The notes beneath the pieces were generated by a model, which did no database searches, had not been told where the DNA came from, and saw only the letters and a list, made by a program, of their open reading frames with translations. From Deltaproteobacteria bacterium (GTDB lineage Bacteria; Desulfobacterota; Desulfuromonadia; Geobacterales; Pseudopelobacteraceae): DNA of 64,000 bases. The DNA lies in assembly GCA_021781535.1 (NCBI GenBank), contig JAJXWO010000002.1, positions 1 to 64,000 on the forward strand, read 5' to 3'. The translations under genes and the position numbers were made by a program. Below, piece by piece: positions 29,653 through 38,317 of the stretch; position 1 is the stretch's first letter, and each line of letters starts with the position of its first letter.

Positions 29653-31451
29653 AGCTCGAACCCCACGGTGAAGTGAAAATGGATGGACGGATTATTCACC
29701 CCAAGCGGTCTGGCGACGGAAAGGTTCAAACCGCCAATCGCGGTATAGTAGTGCAGGCCGATACCTGCTCCCTGAAACAGGGTAATGGCGGAGAATGAAT
29801 TGAAGGCGTTGCCGGCATCGTAAAAGACGGAAACGCCCCAGTTCTTGAATAAGGCCCGCTCCAGTTCAATGCTGCCGGTCAGGAGTTGTTTGCCCCCCAC
29901 GACCTTGCCGGAGGCGTCGCGCGGTCCCAGGGACTGGTAGGAATAGCCGCGTACACTCTGGTCTCCGCCGGTGAAGAAGCGCAGCGACGGGGGGATGTCT
30001 TTGAGGGGGTCGTTCAACAGGGTTGTTCCAGCCTTTGCGCGCGTATGCAGGGAAAGGCGCCAGGGGAGCGGCTGGAGGTGACTCCCCTCGGCCAGAATCT
30101 GGACCAGGGCAGTATCCGAGCCGAGCAGTTGATGGGTGCCGCGCAGATCAAATCCGTAGCGAAAACCACGGTGGGGACGTATCGGGTTGTCATAGCGGTC
30201 ATCGGAAAAACGGACCCCCGGCAGCAGAAGACGAGCCGTGGATTTCAGATTACCCACGGTATATTCTTCATATTGGGCCTTAATATAGGCGGTGCCCAGC
30301 TTGCCTTTACCGAAACTCCGGTTACGATCCAGCTCCAGGGCCAGTATCCGGCTTAAATAGGTCGTGGTGTCCTCCCGCTGCAGGTTGAGCTGCAGCGTCG
30401 TGGAACTTTTTATATCCGTTGGGCTGGGAATAACATACCCGGTCACCAACCCCTGGAGCCGTTCGGCAATAAACAGGTTAGAATATAATTCATGCCCCAG
30501 GTGAAACATGTTCAGATCGCGGTAGCGAATCGTAAAGCGCGCACCCGTATCCGTGCCGTAGCCGATGCCGGGACGCAGGCTGATGCGAGGCCCCTCTTTC
30601 AACTGCACGGTTACCGGCACCTTTGATGCCTCGGCGTCCTGTTTTTCCGGCGTAATGATGACCTCTTTGAAGCGTTCGGAGTTGGTGAAGTTCCGCTGAG
30701 TTTCGCCGAGACGGGGATAGGAAAAGGAATCGCCTGATGAGTAGGCCAGGTGTCGGCGCAGGAAGCTGCCCGGGTAGTCCGGTGCTCCCCTGATGGTTGT
30801 CTCGCCGAAATAATACTTTTTACCGGTATCCAGGAGCAGTTTTATCGTGGCGGATGTAGCGGACTTTGCAATGCGGATTTCGTGCTGAGAAAATTCGGCA
30901 TCCAGATACCCGAGATCCCGGGCTCGTAATTTGAGTGCAGACTTGGCCTCTTCGTATTTCTGCTGCAGCAGCACGTCTCCCTTTTTCAGGGGGAATGCTG
31001 CAACCAGCCTGTGCAAGCGCTTTTCCTCCGTGCCCGGTCCGGTCACATTCACCGTTACATCGGTCAGTCGCACCGGTTCTCCCGGTACCACTATGACCAG
31101 CAGGCGATAGCCTTCTCCAGCCGGTTCGACTTTTGACGTGACATGAGCGGAGTAATAGCCGAATGGCTCCAGCGCTGTCCTTGCTATTGCATCGGCCTGC
31201 TGTGCAAAACGTTCAAGCCACCGCTGATCCACTTTTCCATCCCGAACCAATCCGGTCGGGAGAACAAGCGAATCCTGCACATTTTTCAGTACATCTCCCT
31301 CAATACCGGTAACGACAACTTCGACCGGTTCGGCGGCATGCACCGGCAGAACGAAGGAAAAACATAACACCAGGCACGCAAGAGCAGCACCAATCCTTCT
31401 GCTGTATCGTCCGGCACAATTATCTGTATATGGTGATGAAACATCAGACAT
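29649..31451 (-). CDS. tamA: TamA-like Omp85 outer-membrane protein
   Basis: A 600-residue Omp85 family protein: signal peptide (about 20-40, ending near VHAAEP), three POTRA-like domains (about 40-270), and a 16-strand beta barrel with the conserved 'SVRGY' loop (RFFTGGDQSVRGYSY) and a C-terminal strand ending in Leu (HFHFTVGFEL). It partners with the following TamB gene. The ATG at 31451 has AAAAGG upstream. A long inverted repeat lies 22 nt ahead of the start. Confidence 0.93.
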   Translation of the reverse strand: MSDVSSPYTDNCAGRYSRRIGAALACLVLCFSFVLPVHAAEPVEVVVTGIEGDVLKNVQDSLVLPTGLVRDGKVDQRWLERFAQQADAIARTALEPFGYYSAHVTSKVEPAGEGYRLLVIVVPGEPVRLTDVTVNVTGPGTEEKRLHRLVAAFPLKKGDVLLQQKYEEAKSALKLRARDLGYLDAEFSQHEIRIAKSATSATIKLLLDTGKKYYFGETTIRGAPDYPGSFLRRHLAYSSGDSFSYPRLGETQRNFTNSERFKEVIITPEKQDAEASKVPVTVQLKEGPRISLRPGIGYGTDTGARFTIRYRDLNMFHLGHELYSNLFIAERLQGLVTGYVIPSPTDIKSSTTLQLNLQREDTTTYLSRILALELDRNRSFGKGKLGTAYIKAQYEEYTVGNLKSTARLLLPGVRFSDDRYDNPIRPHRGFRYGFDLRGTHQLLGSDTALVQILAEGSHLQPLPWRLSLHTRAKAGTTLLNDPLKDIPPSLRFFTGGDQSVRGYSYQSLGPRDASGKVVGGKQLLTGSIELERALFKNWGVSVFYDAGNAFNSFSAITLFQGAGIGLHYYTAIGGLNLSVARPLGVNNPSIHFHFTVGFEL

Positions 31452-31472
31452 TACTTGTGCCTTTTCAGTACA

Positions 31473-31525
31473 TTTCTGATGGTAGAGTAGGGGCAGGATG
31501 CCTGTTTTCTACTCTACCACAGAAA
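31473..31525 (-). repeat. Inverted repeat in the tamA leader
   Basis: TTTCTG-x-TGGTAGAGTAG and CTACTCTACCA-CAGAAA face each other across about 18 nt and can form a 16-bp stem with a small bulge. It lies within the leader of tamA on the reverse strand. No T-tract follows toward tamA. It may be an operator or an mRNA structure. The remaining 114 nt to the gene ending at 31640 show nothing else. Confidence 0.5.
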
Positions 31526-31639
31526 TACAATCATGGTATGCTCCTGCCGAAACTGCTCAACTGCTTCACAAAAAAGCATCACCCCGTGATAGTTCCTTCT
31601 GCGCGAGACTGATTTCAGAATTGAGAAGTCCCGTTTTCA

Positions 31640-31858
31640 TTATTTTACCGAGTCCTTGATTTTATCCCCGGCTTTTTCGAGTGATTCTCCGGTTTTCTTG
31701 GTCGCTTTATCAATCTGCTCACCGGTTTTTCCAACGGCGTTGTCCAATTTTTGGCCGGCACGCTCCATCGGGCCCTTTTCTTTCTCACAGCCGGATACTC
31801 CGGCTACCAAAAGGCCAAGTATCGCTGCTGAAATAATCCAATTACCGATTTTCGTCAT
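31640..31858 (-). CDS. Small helical lipoprotein
   Basis: A 72-residue predicted lipoprotein with lipobox VSGC and a mature part of repeated amphipathic helices rich in Lys, Gly and Asp (AGQKLDNAVGKTGEQIDKAT, SLEKAGDKIKD). This is the pattern of entericidin/CsbD-like or YjfN-like stress lipoproteins, but no named family is certain. The ATG at 31858 is preceded by AAAGGAG; a 30-residue extension to 31948 has no support. It lies downstream of the hydrolase gene on the same strand. Confidence 0.72.
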   Translation of the reverse strand: MTKIGNWIISAAILGLLVAGVSGCEKEKGPMERAGQKLDNAVGKTGEQIDKATKKTGESLEKAGDKIKDSVK

Positions 31859-31971
31859 GTGGTAGCTCCTTTTATGTGGTTCGTCTGTAACGCTGTATAT
31901 GCCTCTTATTGATCCTCTGACTTTTGCTATGCTGCATGTCATAGTCATGGCCAGGTTATGTTTTTCACTAC

Positions 31972-33360
31972 CTATTTTTTAAAGCCGTCGAGCCATTTCC
32001 ATCCATCGCTCAGTTCCGGGAAGGCAGCACCGAAATGGACCGTCTTGACCGGGTCGGCTGAGATGGTGATGGTGGCCGTCTCTTCCACCAGCTCAACACC
32101 GGGGCCCTGCGGGTCGTGGCTCTTGGCGCCTGCTGTGCTGAAAGCGTCAAAGGCGACCTGGGAGTTGCCGTAGGGAACCAGTTCGTCGCTCTTGTGGTGG
32201 ATCATTCGCATCGGGACGGTCGGCACCCAGCCACGGTACGAGTCGTTCTGTTTCAGCAGGGCGACTACAGTGCTCGTGTCGAGGGTGAGTTGGTCAATGA
32301 ACTGCTGGGTCAGAATGCTTTTCGGTACGATCAGGGTGACCGGACTGAAAGTCATCCCCATCGCCTCACTTATCTTGTCCGACGTCGAGTCGCCGTTGAA
32401 CAGCGGCGGAATAGTGGTGTCGTATGGGGAACGCATGGTGAAGCCGGGGCTGAAATCAGTTGTCTGCGCCCCATAGGCGTAGTTGTAGGCGGTAAGGAGC
32501 AAGGGGGCAAAGTAGGGTGCCTTGAAGGTGCTGTCCGACAGTATTATTCCCCGCATGATGCCGGAGAGGTCGTGGGGGCCGGAGAGCGGGGCCGAAGCGG
32601 TGATGGTGAACTCACCGGCATATTTGGGCAGCTGCAGTTCCCGGGTTGTTGCCATGGTCACATACCCTCCCTCGGAATATCCCATGAGAAAGAGCTGGCT
32701 GTTCCATGTGCAGGGGGAGCTGCTGTTCCCCGCTGTTCCGCCGATAATATCGCGGCTTGCCCTCAGCAGATCGACCACCTGCTGCGCAAGCGTCGCTCCA
32801 ACAACATGGGGTTGGGTATCGGTGTTGTCACCCATGCCCTCATAATCGACCAGGGCAACAGCGTAGCCGGTGGAGGCAATTGCGGCCGCGACCATCACTT
32901 CCGGATAGTCTGTTGGCCTGTCCAGATGTGCCAGGAACTGTGAAGGAGAGTATGGGCGGTAAACCTCCGTACCATGCTGATACATGAGGATCGGCACAGA
33001 AGGCTTGCCACCAAAGATCGCTCTCGGCAGAATCAACAGGCCGGTCATGGAGTGCAGCTTGCCATCCGCCCCGGTTGACTGGTAGGTGACCTTCTGCATA
33101 TCGAGGGTATACGTGACGCTGGTCATAAGGGCGCTGAAGCTGGTGATGAAACTATCCCATTTCCAGCCGTCCAATGCTCTGGCAATCGGTTGTTGAATGC
33201 TGTTGTTGATGCTGACCAACAGTGCCGCAGGATTGATAGAGACAGTATTGCCGCCTCCGGGCGTGTGCGAAAATGACTTTGAACCGCACCCCGCCGTAAA
33301 GATGGATGCGGCCACTATGGCGGCACAGAGTGTGCGCGCGGTGGTAACGGCTCGAATCAT
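31972..33360 (-). CDS. Secreted alpha/beta hydrolase lipoprotein
   Basis: A 462-residue predicted lipoprotein (lipobox FTAGC, Cys about 24) of the alpha/beta hydrolase fold. The nucleophile elbow is GYSEGG (Ser about 230), the oxyanion region is 'LMYQHGTEVY', and the acid and base lie in the C-terminal third (HHKSDELVPY and the DPQGPGVEL...HFGAAF area). Related secreted lipases and esterases act on esters in the periplasm or outside; the substrate is unknown. The ATG at 33360 follows AGGGAGG. It is probably the third gene of the sigma-54 transcript starting near 33892. Confidence 0.8.
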   Translation of the reverse strand: MIRAVTTARTLCAAIVAASIFTAGCGSKSFSHTPGGGNTVSINPAALLVSINNSIQQPIARALDGWKWDSFITSFSALMTSVTYTLDMQKVTYQSTGADGKLHSMTGLLILPRAIFGGKPSVPILMYQHGTEVYRPYSPSQFLAHLDRPTDYPEVMVAAAIASTGYAVALVDYEGMGDNTDTQPHVVGATLAQQVVDLLRASRDIIGGTAGNSSSPCTWNSQLFLMGYSEGGYVTMATTRELQLPKYAGEFTITASAPLSGPHDLSGIMRGIILSDSTFKAPYFAPLLLTAYNYAYGAQTTDFSPGFTMRSPYDTTIPPLFNGDSTSDKISEAMGMTFSPVTLIVPKSILTQQFIDQLTLDTSTVVALLKQNDSYRGWVPTVPMRMIHHKSDELVPYGNSQVAFDAFSTAGAKSHDPQGPGVELVEETATITISADPVKTVHFGAAFPELSDGWKWLDGFKK

Positions 33361-33410
33361 GGTGTACCTCCCTTTCATGCTTCTGTTTTACTGAGACCTG
33401 AAGTTGACGG

Positions 33411-33602
33411 TTACTTGCCTCCGCGGATCGTGGAGAGCTGACCCAATACTCCAAAAACGCTCAGGAGCCACAAAACGACGGCAATAACCACAACTCCATT
33501 CAAAATCGACTTTATGGATCCCGCCATCGGGATGAATCTGTTGATTAGTCCCAGGATAACTCCCACCACGATGAGGACAATTAGTACGTGAATTAAAGGC
33601 AT
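33411..33602 (-). CDS. Thivi_2564-like small membrane protein
   Basis: A 63-residue protein with two membrane helices around the sequence 'RFIPMAGSIKSILNGVV', which is the hallmark of small proteins annotated as the Thivi_2564 family. Its role is unknown. The start ATG at 33602 has AGGAGG 11 nt upstream; an 11-residue extension is possible but unusual. It is the second gene after the sigma-54 promoter at 33903-33919. Confidence 0.8.
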   Translation of the reverse strand: MPLIHVLIVLIVVGVILGLINRFIPMAGSIKSILNGVVVIAVVLWLLSVFGVLGQLSTIRGGK

Positions 33603-33680
33603 GAGCTCATTCACCTCCTTGTTTTTACTTTTCAAAACCGCTGGAATTCTTGTTCACGTGGCACTGGCCGATACGGCCGC

Positions 33681-33836
33681 CTAAATCCGGCCCAGCAGTA
33701 GCAAGATGATCAAAATCAAAAGTATCAGGCCAAGCCCCCCACTCGGGTAATAACCCCACTGTCGACTGTGAGGCCACGTCGGGAGCGCACCAAGTAACAG
33801 CAAAATCACAACGACGATCAAAGTTGTTCCTAACAT
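33681..33836 (-). CDS. DUF3309 small membrane protein
   Basis: A 51-residue protein with two hydrophobic stretches flanking 'LPTWPHSRQWGYYPSGGLG', the DUF3309 signature. Family members are common near stress genes and have no known function. The ATG at 33836 follows AAAGGAG. It is the first gene behind a sigma-54 promoter with the shared upstream element. Confidence 0.9.
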   Translation of the reverse strand: MLGTTLIVVVILLLLGALPTWPHSRQWGYYPSGGLGLILLILIILLLLGRI

Positions 33837-33902
33837 GAGGGTTTCTCCTTTCTCGCGAATATCAAGATTCAGTGAACTGATCTGTTCTGCCAGTAACTGA
33901 AT

Positions 33903-33919
33903 CGCAACTAGCGTGCCAG
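33903..33919 (-). promoter_or_regulatory. Sigma-54 promoter of the DUF3309 operon
   Basis: On the reverse strand CTGGCACG-CTAG-TTGCGA is a near-perfect -24/-12 site (GG at 33917-33916, GC at 33905-33904, ten bases between). The expected start point is near 33892, giving a 55-nt leader. The same 14-nt core occurs at 54196-54209. Confidence 0.9.
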
Positions 33920-33942
33920 TAAAAAACTGTGAAATTTTAGGA

Positions 33943-34050
33943 TGTAACAACCTGATTATACTGATAAAAAAAGAAAGAGAATGCGCTGCGTGAATGGAAT
34001 CCTCCCGTGGAATCCGTCATGCGTAACATATCTGCCAAATATGACGGATC
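33943..34050 (-). promoter_or_regulatory. IHF-like site and upstream activator element of the DUF3309 operon
   Basis: An IHF-like block (forward strand gtaacaacctgattatac, 33943-33960) lies between promoter and activator site. The upstream element at 34011-34050 has block 1 aatccgtcatgcgtaacat and block 2, the dyad ctgccaaatatgacgg (34032-34047), starting 128 bp from the -12 GC. The outer arms ATCCGTCA and TGACGGAT are themselves an inverted repeat. Confidence 0.75.
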
Positions 34051-34141
34051 GGGGTGAAGGACGTTCATGTCAGGTGCATAGCTTCTGTTTTTGAGCGCGA
34101 TCGGCTTTGACCATGCATTTGCACGTGCAAGAGGACTTGAT

Positions 34142-34169
34142 TTGACACAGTGACGTTAGGCGGTACACT
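34142..34169 (+). promoter_or_regulatory. Sigma-70 type promoter of the radical SAM cluster
   Basis: TTGACA (34142-34147), 16-nt spacer, TACACT (34164-34169). The expected start point is about 6 nt before the ATG at 34182, and no ribosome site is visible, so the first gene may be read from a near-leaderless mRNA. Confidence 0.6.
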
Positions 34170-34181
34170 GATCTTAAGCCA

Positions 34182-35609
34182 ATGAAAATTCTTCTCATCA
34201 GCACAAACCGAAATAAATTTCCTCTGCCTGTGATGCCCATTGGCGCCTGCATCGTTGCCCATGCTTCGGAGCGCGCAGGCCATATCGTCCATCTTCTGGA
34301 CCTGATGTTTACCCGGAATGCACTCTCTGATGTCGAATCGGCCGTTGTCGCTTTTAAGCCCGATGTTGTCGGCTTCTCGATCCGTAACATAGATAATGTT
34401 GACATGCGGGATCCGGTTTTTTTCCTGAATGACCTGCAGAGCCTTGTGAATGCTATCCGCACCAGAACCATCGCTCCGATAATCCTTGGAGGGGCCGCTC
34501 TCGGTGTCATGACTGAGCAGATTCTCCGCCTGGTGCCTGGTACCATTGCCGTCGTCGGGGATGGAGAAATTGTTTTCCCGCTGCTGCTTGATCAGATCTC
34601 ACGGGACGGCACCTGTGTCGACATACCGGGCGTTGCGTATATGGAAAACGGCGCCTTTCATCAGAATACCTGTGCCGCTCCGGAGTTATCGGCCAGCTGT
34701 CCGGTCCCGGATTATCAGAGGTGGCTTGATATAGCGGCGTATCGTTCCCAGTTGGCAACTGTCCCGATCCAGACCAAGACCGGCTGTCAGTACCACTGTG
34801 TATACTGCACCTACCCCAGGATCGAAGGGAGCACCTGCCGCTTGAAGGATCCCAACAGCATAGCCGATGCCGTAGCGCAGTTCGCCGCAGCAGGACTCCG
34901 GGATATCGAGTTCGTGGATAGTGTGTTTAATGCGCCGCTGGAACATGCCATGGAGGTATGCGCAGCTCTGGCCCGGGTCAAGCATGAAGCGCGGCTCCAA
35001 TGCTTGGAGCTTAATCCTCGTGAGTTTGACGATGCCCTGGTGACGGCGATGGAACGGGCAGGATTTGTAGGCATGGGAATTACCGTTGAGAGCGCTTCAG
35101 ATCGTGTGTTGCTCGGGCTGCGAAAAGGGTTTACGAGCCGGGAAGTGCATCATGCCGCCGAGGTGGTGATGCGTCACCGGATTCCCTGTGCATGGATGTT
35201 CCTGTTCGGGGGCCCTGGAGAAACACCAAAAACAGTACGGGAAACGCTGCAATTTGCCGGGAAATATATTCGCCCCACCGATGTGGCGTTTTTTAATACC
35301 GGGATACGCATCTACCCCGGAACCGAACTGGAATCTATCGCGAGAAAACAGGGGGTACTGTCACGCCTTCCGGAAGAGATGCTTCCTCCCCTGTTTTACG
35401 TTTCACCTGATGTCGATGCAGGCTGGATAGAGCAGGAATTGAAGGAGGCAATGGGCAGCCACATGAACTTCATTGCTATTGATTCTCTGAGCCTGCCCTT
35501 CCTGCCGACCATCAATAGAATTGGTTCTCAGCTTGGTCTGCATCCGCCGCTTTGGCGTCATACACGCATCATCAGGCGGGTGCTCAGGTTCGCGGGGGTG
35601 GATGTGTGA
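34182..35609 (+). CDS. B12-binding radical SAM protein
   Basis: A 475-residue protein. The N-terminal half (about 1-150) is a cobalamin-binding-like Rossmann domain (MKILLISTNRN, GGAALGV). The radical SAM core (about 200-400) has the 4Fe-4S motif CQYHCVYC, CxxxCxxC, in 'KTGCQYHCVYCTYPRIEGS', followed by 'IEFVDSVFNAP' and 'FGGPGETP'. Related enzymes do methylations, ring contractions and other radical steps in natural product, lipid or cofactor pathways. It is the first gene of a four-gene run and overlaps the methyltransferase gene by 8 nt. The substrate is unknown. Confidence 0.88.
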   Translation: MKILLISTNRNKFPLPVMPIGACIVAHASERAGHIVHLLDLMFTRNALSDVESAVVAFKPDVVGFSIRNIDNVDMRDPVFFLNDLQSLVNAIRTRTIAPIILGGAALGVMTEQILRLVPGTIAVVGDGEIVFPLLLDQISRDGTCVDIPGVAYMENGAFHQNTCAAPELSASCPVPDYQRWLDIAAYRSQLATVPIQTKTGCQYHCVYCTYPRIEGSTCRLKDPNSIADAVAQFAAAGLRDIEFVDSVFNAPLEHAMEVCAALARVKHEARLQCLELNPREFDDALVTAMERAGFVGMGITVESASDRVLLGLRKGFTSREVHHAAEVVMRHRIPCAWMFLFGGPGETPKTVRETLQFAGKYIRPTDVAFFNTGIRIYPGTELESIARKQGVLSRLPEEMLPPLFYVSPDVDAGWIEQELKEAMGSHMNFIAIDSLSLPFLPTINRIGSQLGLHPPLWRHTRIIRRVLRFAGVDV

Positions 35610-36432
35610 TTACGAGCTCGCATTAGAGGGGGAAATTTTGCACCATGCCTACGACCGCATAGATAACAGTATGTACCAGGCGGAAAACGACCAGTGGTGG
35701 CAGCCGGATTCCGCGCTTTTCCTGCTGAAGACATTTATCAACCCTGTCAGAGTGCGGTATTTCAAGAAGGAGCTATTCAATGGGCTGAACATAGACCCGC
35801 ATGGAAGTACTGCTTTAGAAGTCGGCTGCGGCGGCGGTATTTTATGCGAAGAAATCGCGCGAATGGGGTTCAATACCACAGGCCTTGACCCTTTTGCACA
35901 ATCGCTGCAGATCGCCATTAAACACGCAGAAACCAGCGGATTGGAGATCAACTATAAACAGGGAACGGGCGAGGCTCTCCCTTTTCCGGATAGCAGCTGT
36001 GATGTCGTTTTCTGCTGCGACGTCTTGGAACATGTTCGTGATCTGCCAAAAGTAATTTCAGAAATCAGTCGGGTGCTGAAGCCGGGTGGTGTGTTCTGCT
36101 ACGACACCATCAACCGCACATGGATCAGCAAGCTGGTAGCCATCAACATCGCCCAGAGGTGGGGGTGGTGGGCGTTCATGCCACCTGATTTCCATATATG
36201 GAAAATGTTCATAAAGCCCGATGAAATAAAATTACTCCTTCAACAAAATAATTTTGCATGGAGAGAGCACCGGGGAACGGTACCGAATCTTTCCTATCCT
36301 GAGATTCTTTACTATCTGCACAAAAGGGCAAAAGGAGAATTGACGTACAAAGATTTCAGCGAAAAACTTTTTCTGATCGAGAGTGAGAACATTGCGATCA
36401 TATACATGGGATATGCCATAAAAAAACAGTAA
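35602..36432 (+). CDS. UbiG-like SAM-dependent methyltransferase
   Basis: A 276-residue class I methyltransferase. The UbiG-like N terminus 'NDQWWQPDS....LKTFINPVRVRYF' is followed by motif I 'ALEVGCGGGILCEEIA', the acidic 'GLDPF', 'GTGEALPFPDSSCDVVFCC' and 'HVRDLPKVISEISRVLKPGG'. UbiG acts as O-methyltransferase on quinone precursors; here the genes around it are not quinone genes, so the substrate may be another phenol or alcohol. The ATG at 35602, inside the end of the previous gene, is preferred to an upstream ATG at 35521. Confidence 0.88.
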   Translation: MCDYELALEGEILHHAYDRIDNSMYQAENDQWWQPDSALFLLKTFINPVRVRYFKKELFNGLNIDPHGSTALEVGCGGGILCEEIARMGFNTTGLDPFAQSLQIAIKHAETSGLEINYKQGTGEALPFPDSSCDVVFCCDVLEHVRDLPKVISEISRVLKPGGVFCYDTINRTWISKLVAINIAQRWGWWAFMPPDFHIWKMFIKPDEIKLLLQQNNFAWREHRGTVPNLSYPEILYYLHKRAKGELTYKDFSEKLFLIESENIAIIYMGYAIKKQ

Positions 36433-36471
36433 CCTCGCAGCCATTTGAAATCAGAAAACCCGGAGGAAATG

Positions 36472-38304
36472 ATGGATGAAGCATTGAAAACTGCAAAAAA
36501 ATGCCGGCATTATGCGATGTGCAAAATTGATTTTCTGGGAAGCGGCGTCTGTGCCTCCGGGCTTGAAAAACAGTATGTCAGCTACTTTCCGGAGGGGAGG
36601 ATGGATCTGTACGCTGCCCTGGCGGAGCGGAAAATTCCTGTTACGGAAAAATGCGTTGAGATTGCCGACAGTTGCGACCTGTGCGGCAAATGTGATTACC
36701 AATGCTGTTTTGTCACTGATATGCGCCCTTCACGGGTGATGAAAGCCCTGAAAGATCACGTAGCCACTCATCTTGCCGCCGGAGGCGCCATTGAAAAGGG
36801 CGGCGAGGACCATCTGCTGGGAGAAATACGAGATATTGTCGGCGATGAATGGGCAACAAATGACCGGGCCATTGTCGTCACCTATTCCCACGATCCCTGT
36901 GCCATGGCCGTGCCGAAAATGCCTGATTATGTGGTCATGCCACGTACGAGGGAAGAAATATCAGCACTTCTGAAGGTGTTCAATCACAACACGATTTCGT
37001 GGGTGGTACGCGGCAACGGCACAAATGTCCTGGGTTTTCACCTCTGTGAGGGCGTTGTCATCGATCTGAACCGGATGAAAGATATTTCTTTTGATGAGAA
37101 AAACTGGTCTGTTAGAGTTGGTCCGGGTGTTTCGGCATTTGATCTTCAGCGCGAAGCGGTGAAGCGCGGTTATCGGGTTAATGTTGCCGAAGCGGCAGCG
37201 CTGGTGTGCGGCAGCACGATGAGTTCCGGCATATTGTCGCTTTTTTCAGCCGCATACGGGACTTCTGCCGACAATTTCGTCGATGCCGAGTTTGTTGCCA
37301 CCGATGGATCGTTCTTCTCGCTGAACGAAAAAGATGCTCCCAACCTTTTTGCTTTCAGTCGGTCCGGTCAGCAGACACCGGGTATCTGTACGGCATTGAG
37401 CGCCAAACTCCATCCAATGACGGATGACGAGGCGGGGGTCCTTGTTCCCTTTCAGTCATTGGAAAAAGCCCTCGGTTTTACCAAGGATTGCTCTGTGCGG
37501 CGGATCGGCCTGGCAATCGGAACCCTCGGTGTGGAATACATTTCAGCATTTATCGCCCCGACCCGGCAACTGGCCGCAGATGCCAGAGATGTCTTTGAAA
37601 ACAGGCTGGGCATTGCGTACATGGTCTTGGTGATCGGCGACACATACGCCCTGCACAGCATAGCGGAAATGGGCTATCCGGTCATCGACCAGCGTCTTTT
37701 TACCGCTCTCACTCTTGGCTTGCCCTCGCTCAGGTCGGCCCCATGGCTGGACCTCATGGCCGAGTTTTCAGCAGCTGAACCGTTTTCGTACCTGAAAATA
37801 AAAGGTTTTGCCGAGCTGGCGGAAACGGCGCTTGCCCCATCTCCGACACAATTTGTACAGGATATTGATCCGGAACTGCGGCCTTTTTTCGAAACCATGT
37901 ACGCCCGGCCCGAAATGACAAATCTTGTCTGGCTCAATATGTTCAGAATCACCAGCACTCGGGTCGGACGTGAAAAACATTTCTTCCCGTTCCTCATGTA
38001 TCTTCCTCTTGAACACCCTTTGATCTCCGAGATGTGTGACGGTTTCAAACAGATCGCAGACCGCCATCGGCTCAAGAATGAATTCGGCTTTATCACGCCG
38101 GTTGACAGCGGGAAGAGAGGTATTTTCGAATACGATTATTATCTTGACCAGAATGACACGGATGAAATTTCGCGCATGCAACAGGCCGTGATGGAAGCCG
38201 GCGACCTGATCGAGGAGTATTCTGCCCGGACCGGCACCATACGATGGCTGAAATACCTTTTATATCAGGGGTATTGCCGGAAAGAAAATCTCCTTTATGC
38301 ATAG
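36472..38304 (+). CDS. FAD-linked oxidoreductase with N-terminal Fe-S motif
   Basis: A 610-residue protein. The N-terminal part has two Cys clusters: CRHYAMC...GVCASG near residues 11-30 and CDLCGKCDYQC near 67-77 (CxxCxxCxxxC, a ferredoxin-type 4Fe-4S motif). An FAD_binding_4 (VAO/GlcD-type) domain follows at about 150-330 (PDYVVMPRTREEISALLKV, VVRGNGTNVLG, GVVIDLNRM, VRVGPGVSAFDL, CGSTMSSGI). It most likely oxidises a hydroxy-acid or alcohol, or reduces a double bond, with electrons passing through the Fe-S cluster. The ATG at 36472 has CGGAGGA upstream; a TTG at 36445 is possible. It overlaps the next frame by 8 nt if that gene starts at 38297. Confidence 0.82.
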   Translation: MDEALKTAKKCRHYAMCKIDFLGSGVCASGLEKQYVSYFPEGRMDLYAALAERKIPVTEKCVEIADSCDLCGKCDYQCCFVTDMRPSRVMKALKDHVATHLAAGGAIEKGGEDHLLGEIRDIVGDEWATNDRAIVVTYSHDPCAMAVPKMPDYVVMPRTREEISALLKVFNHNTISWVVRGNGTNVLGFHLCEGVVIDLNRMKDISFDEKNWSVRVGPGVSAFDLQREAVKRGYRVNVAEAAALVCGSTMSSGILSLFSAAYGTSADNFVDAEFVATDGSFFSLNEKDAPNLFAFSRSGQQTPGICTALSAKLHPMTDDEAGVLVPFQSLEKALGFTKDCSVRRIGLAIGTLGVEYISAFIAPTRQLAADARDVFENRLGIAYMVLVIGDTYALHSIAEMGYPVIDQRLFTALTLGLPSLRSAPWLDLMAEFSAAEPFSYLKIKGFAELAETALAPSPTQFVQDIDPELRPFFETMYARPEMTNLVWLNMFRITSTRVGREKHFFPFLMYLPLEHPLISEMCDGFKQIADRHRLKNEFGFITPVDSGKRGIFEYDYYLDQNDTDEISRMQQAVMEAGDLIEEYSARTGTIRWLKYLLYQGYCRKENLLYA

Positions 38305-38317
38305 GGGAAAAACCATT

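Noticed and set aside
33638-33680. GTGGCACTGGCC as a possible sigma-54 site between the two small membrane protein genes
   Set aside because: The GC at the -12 position is missing at ten bases, so the rule GG-N10-GC fails.
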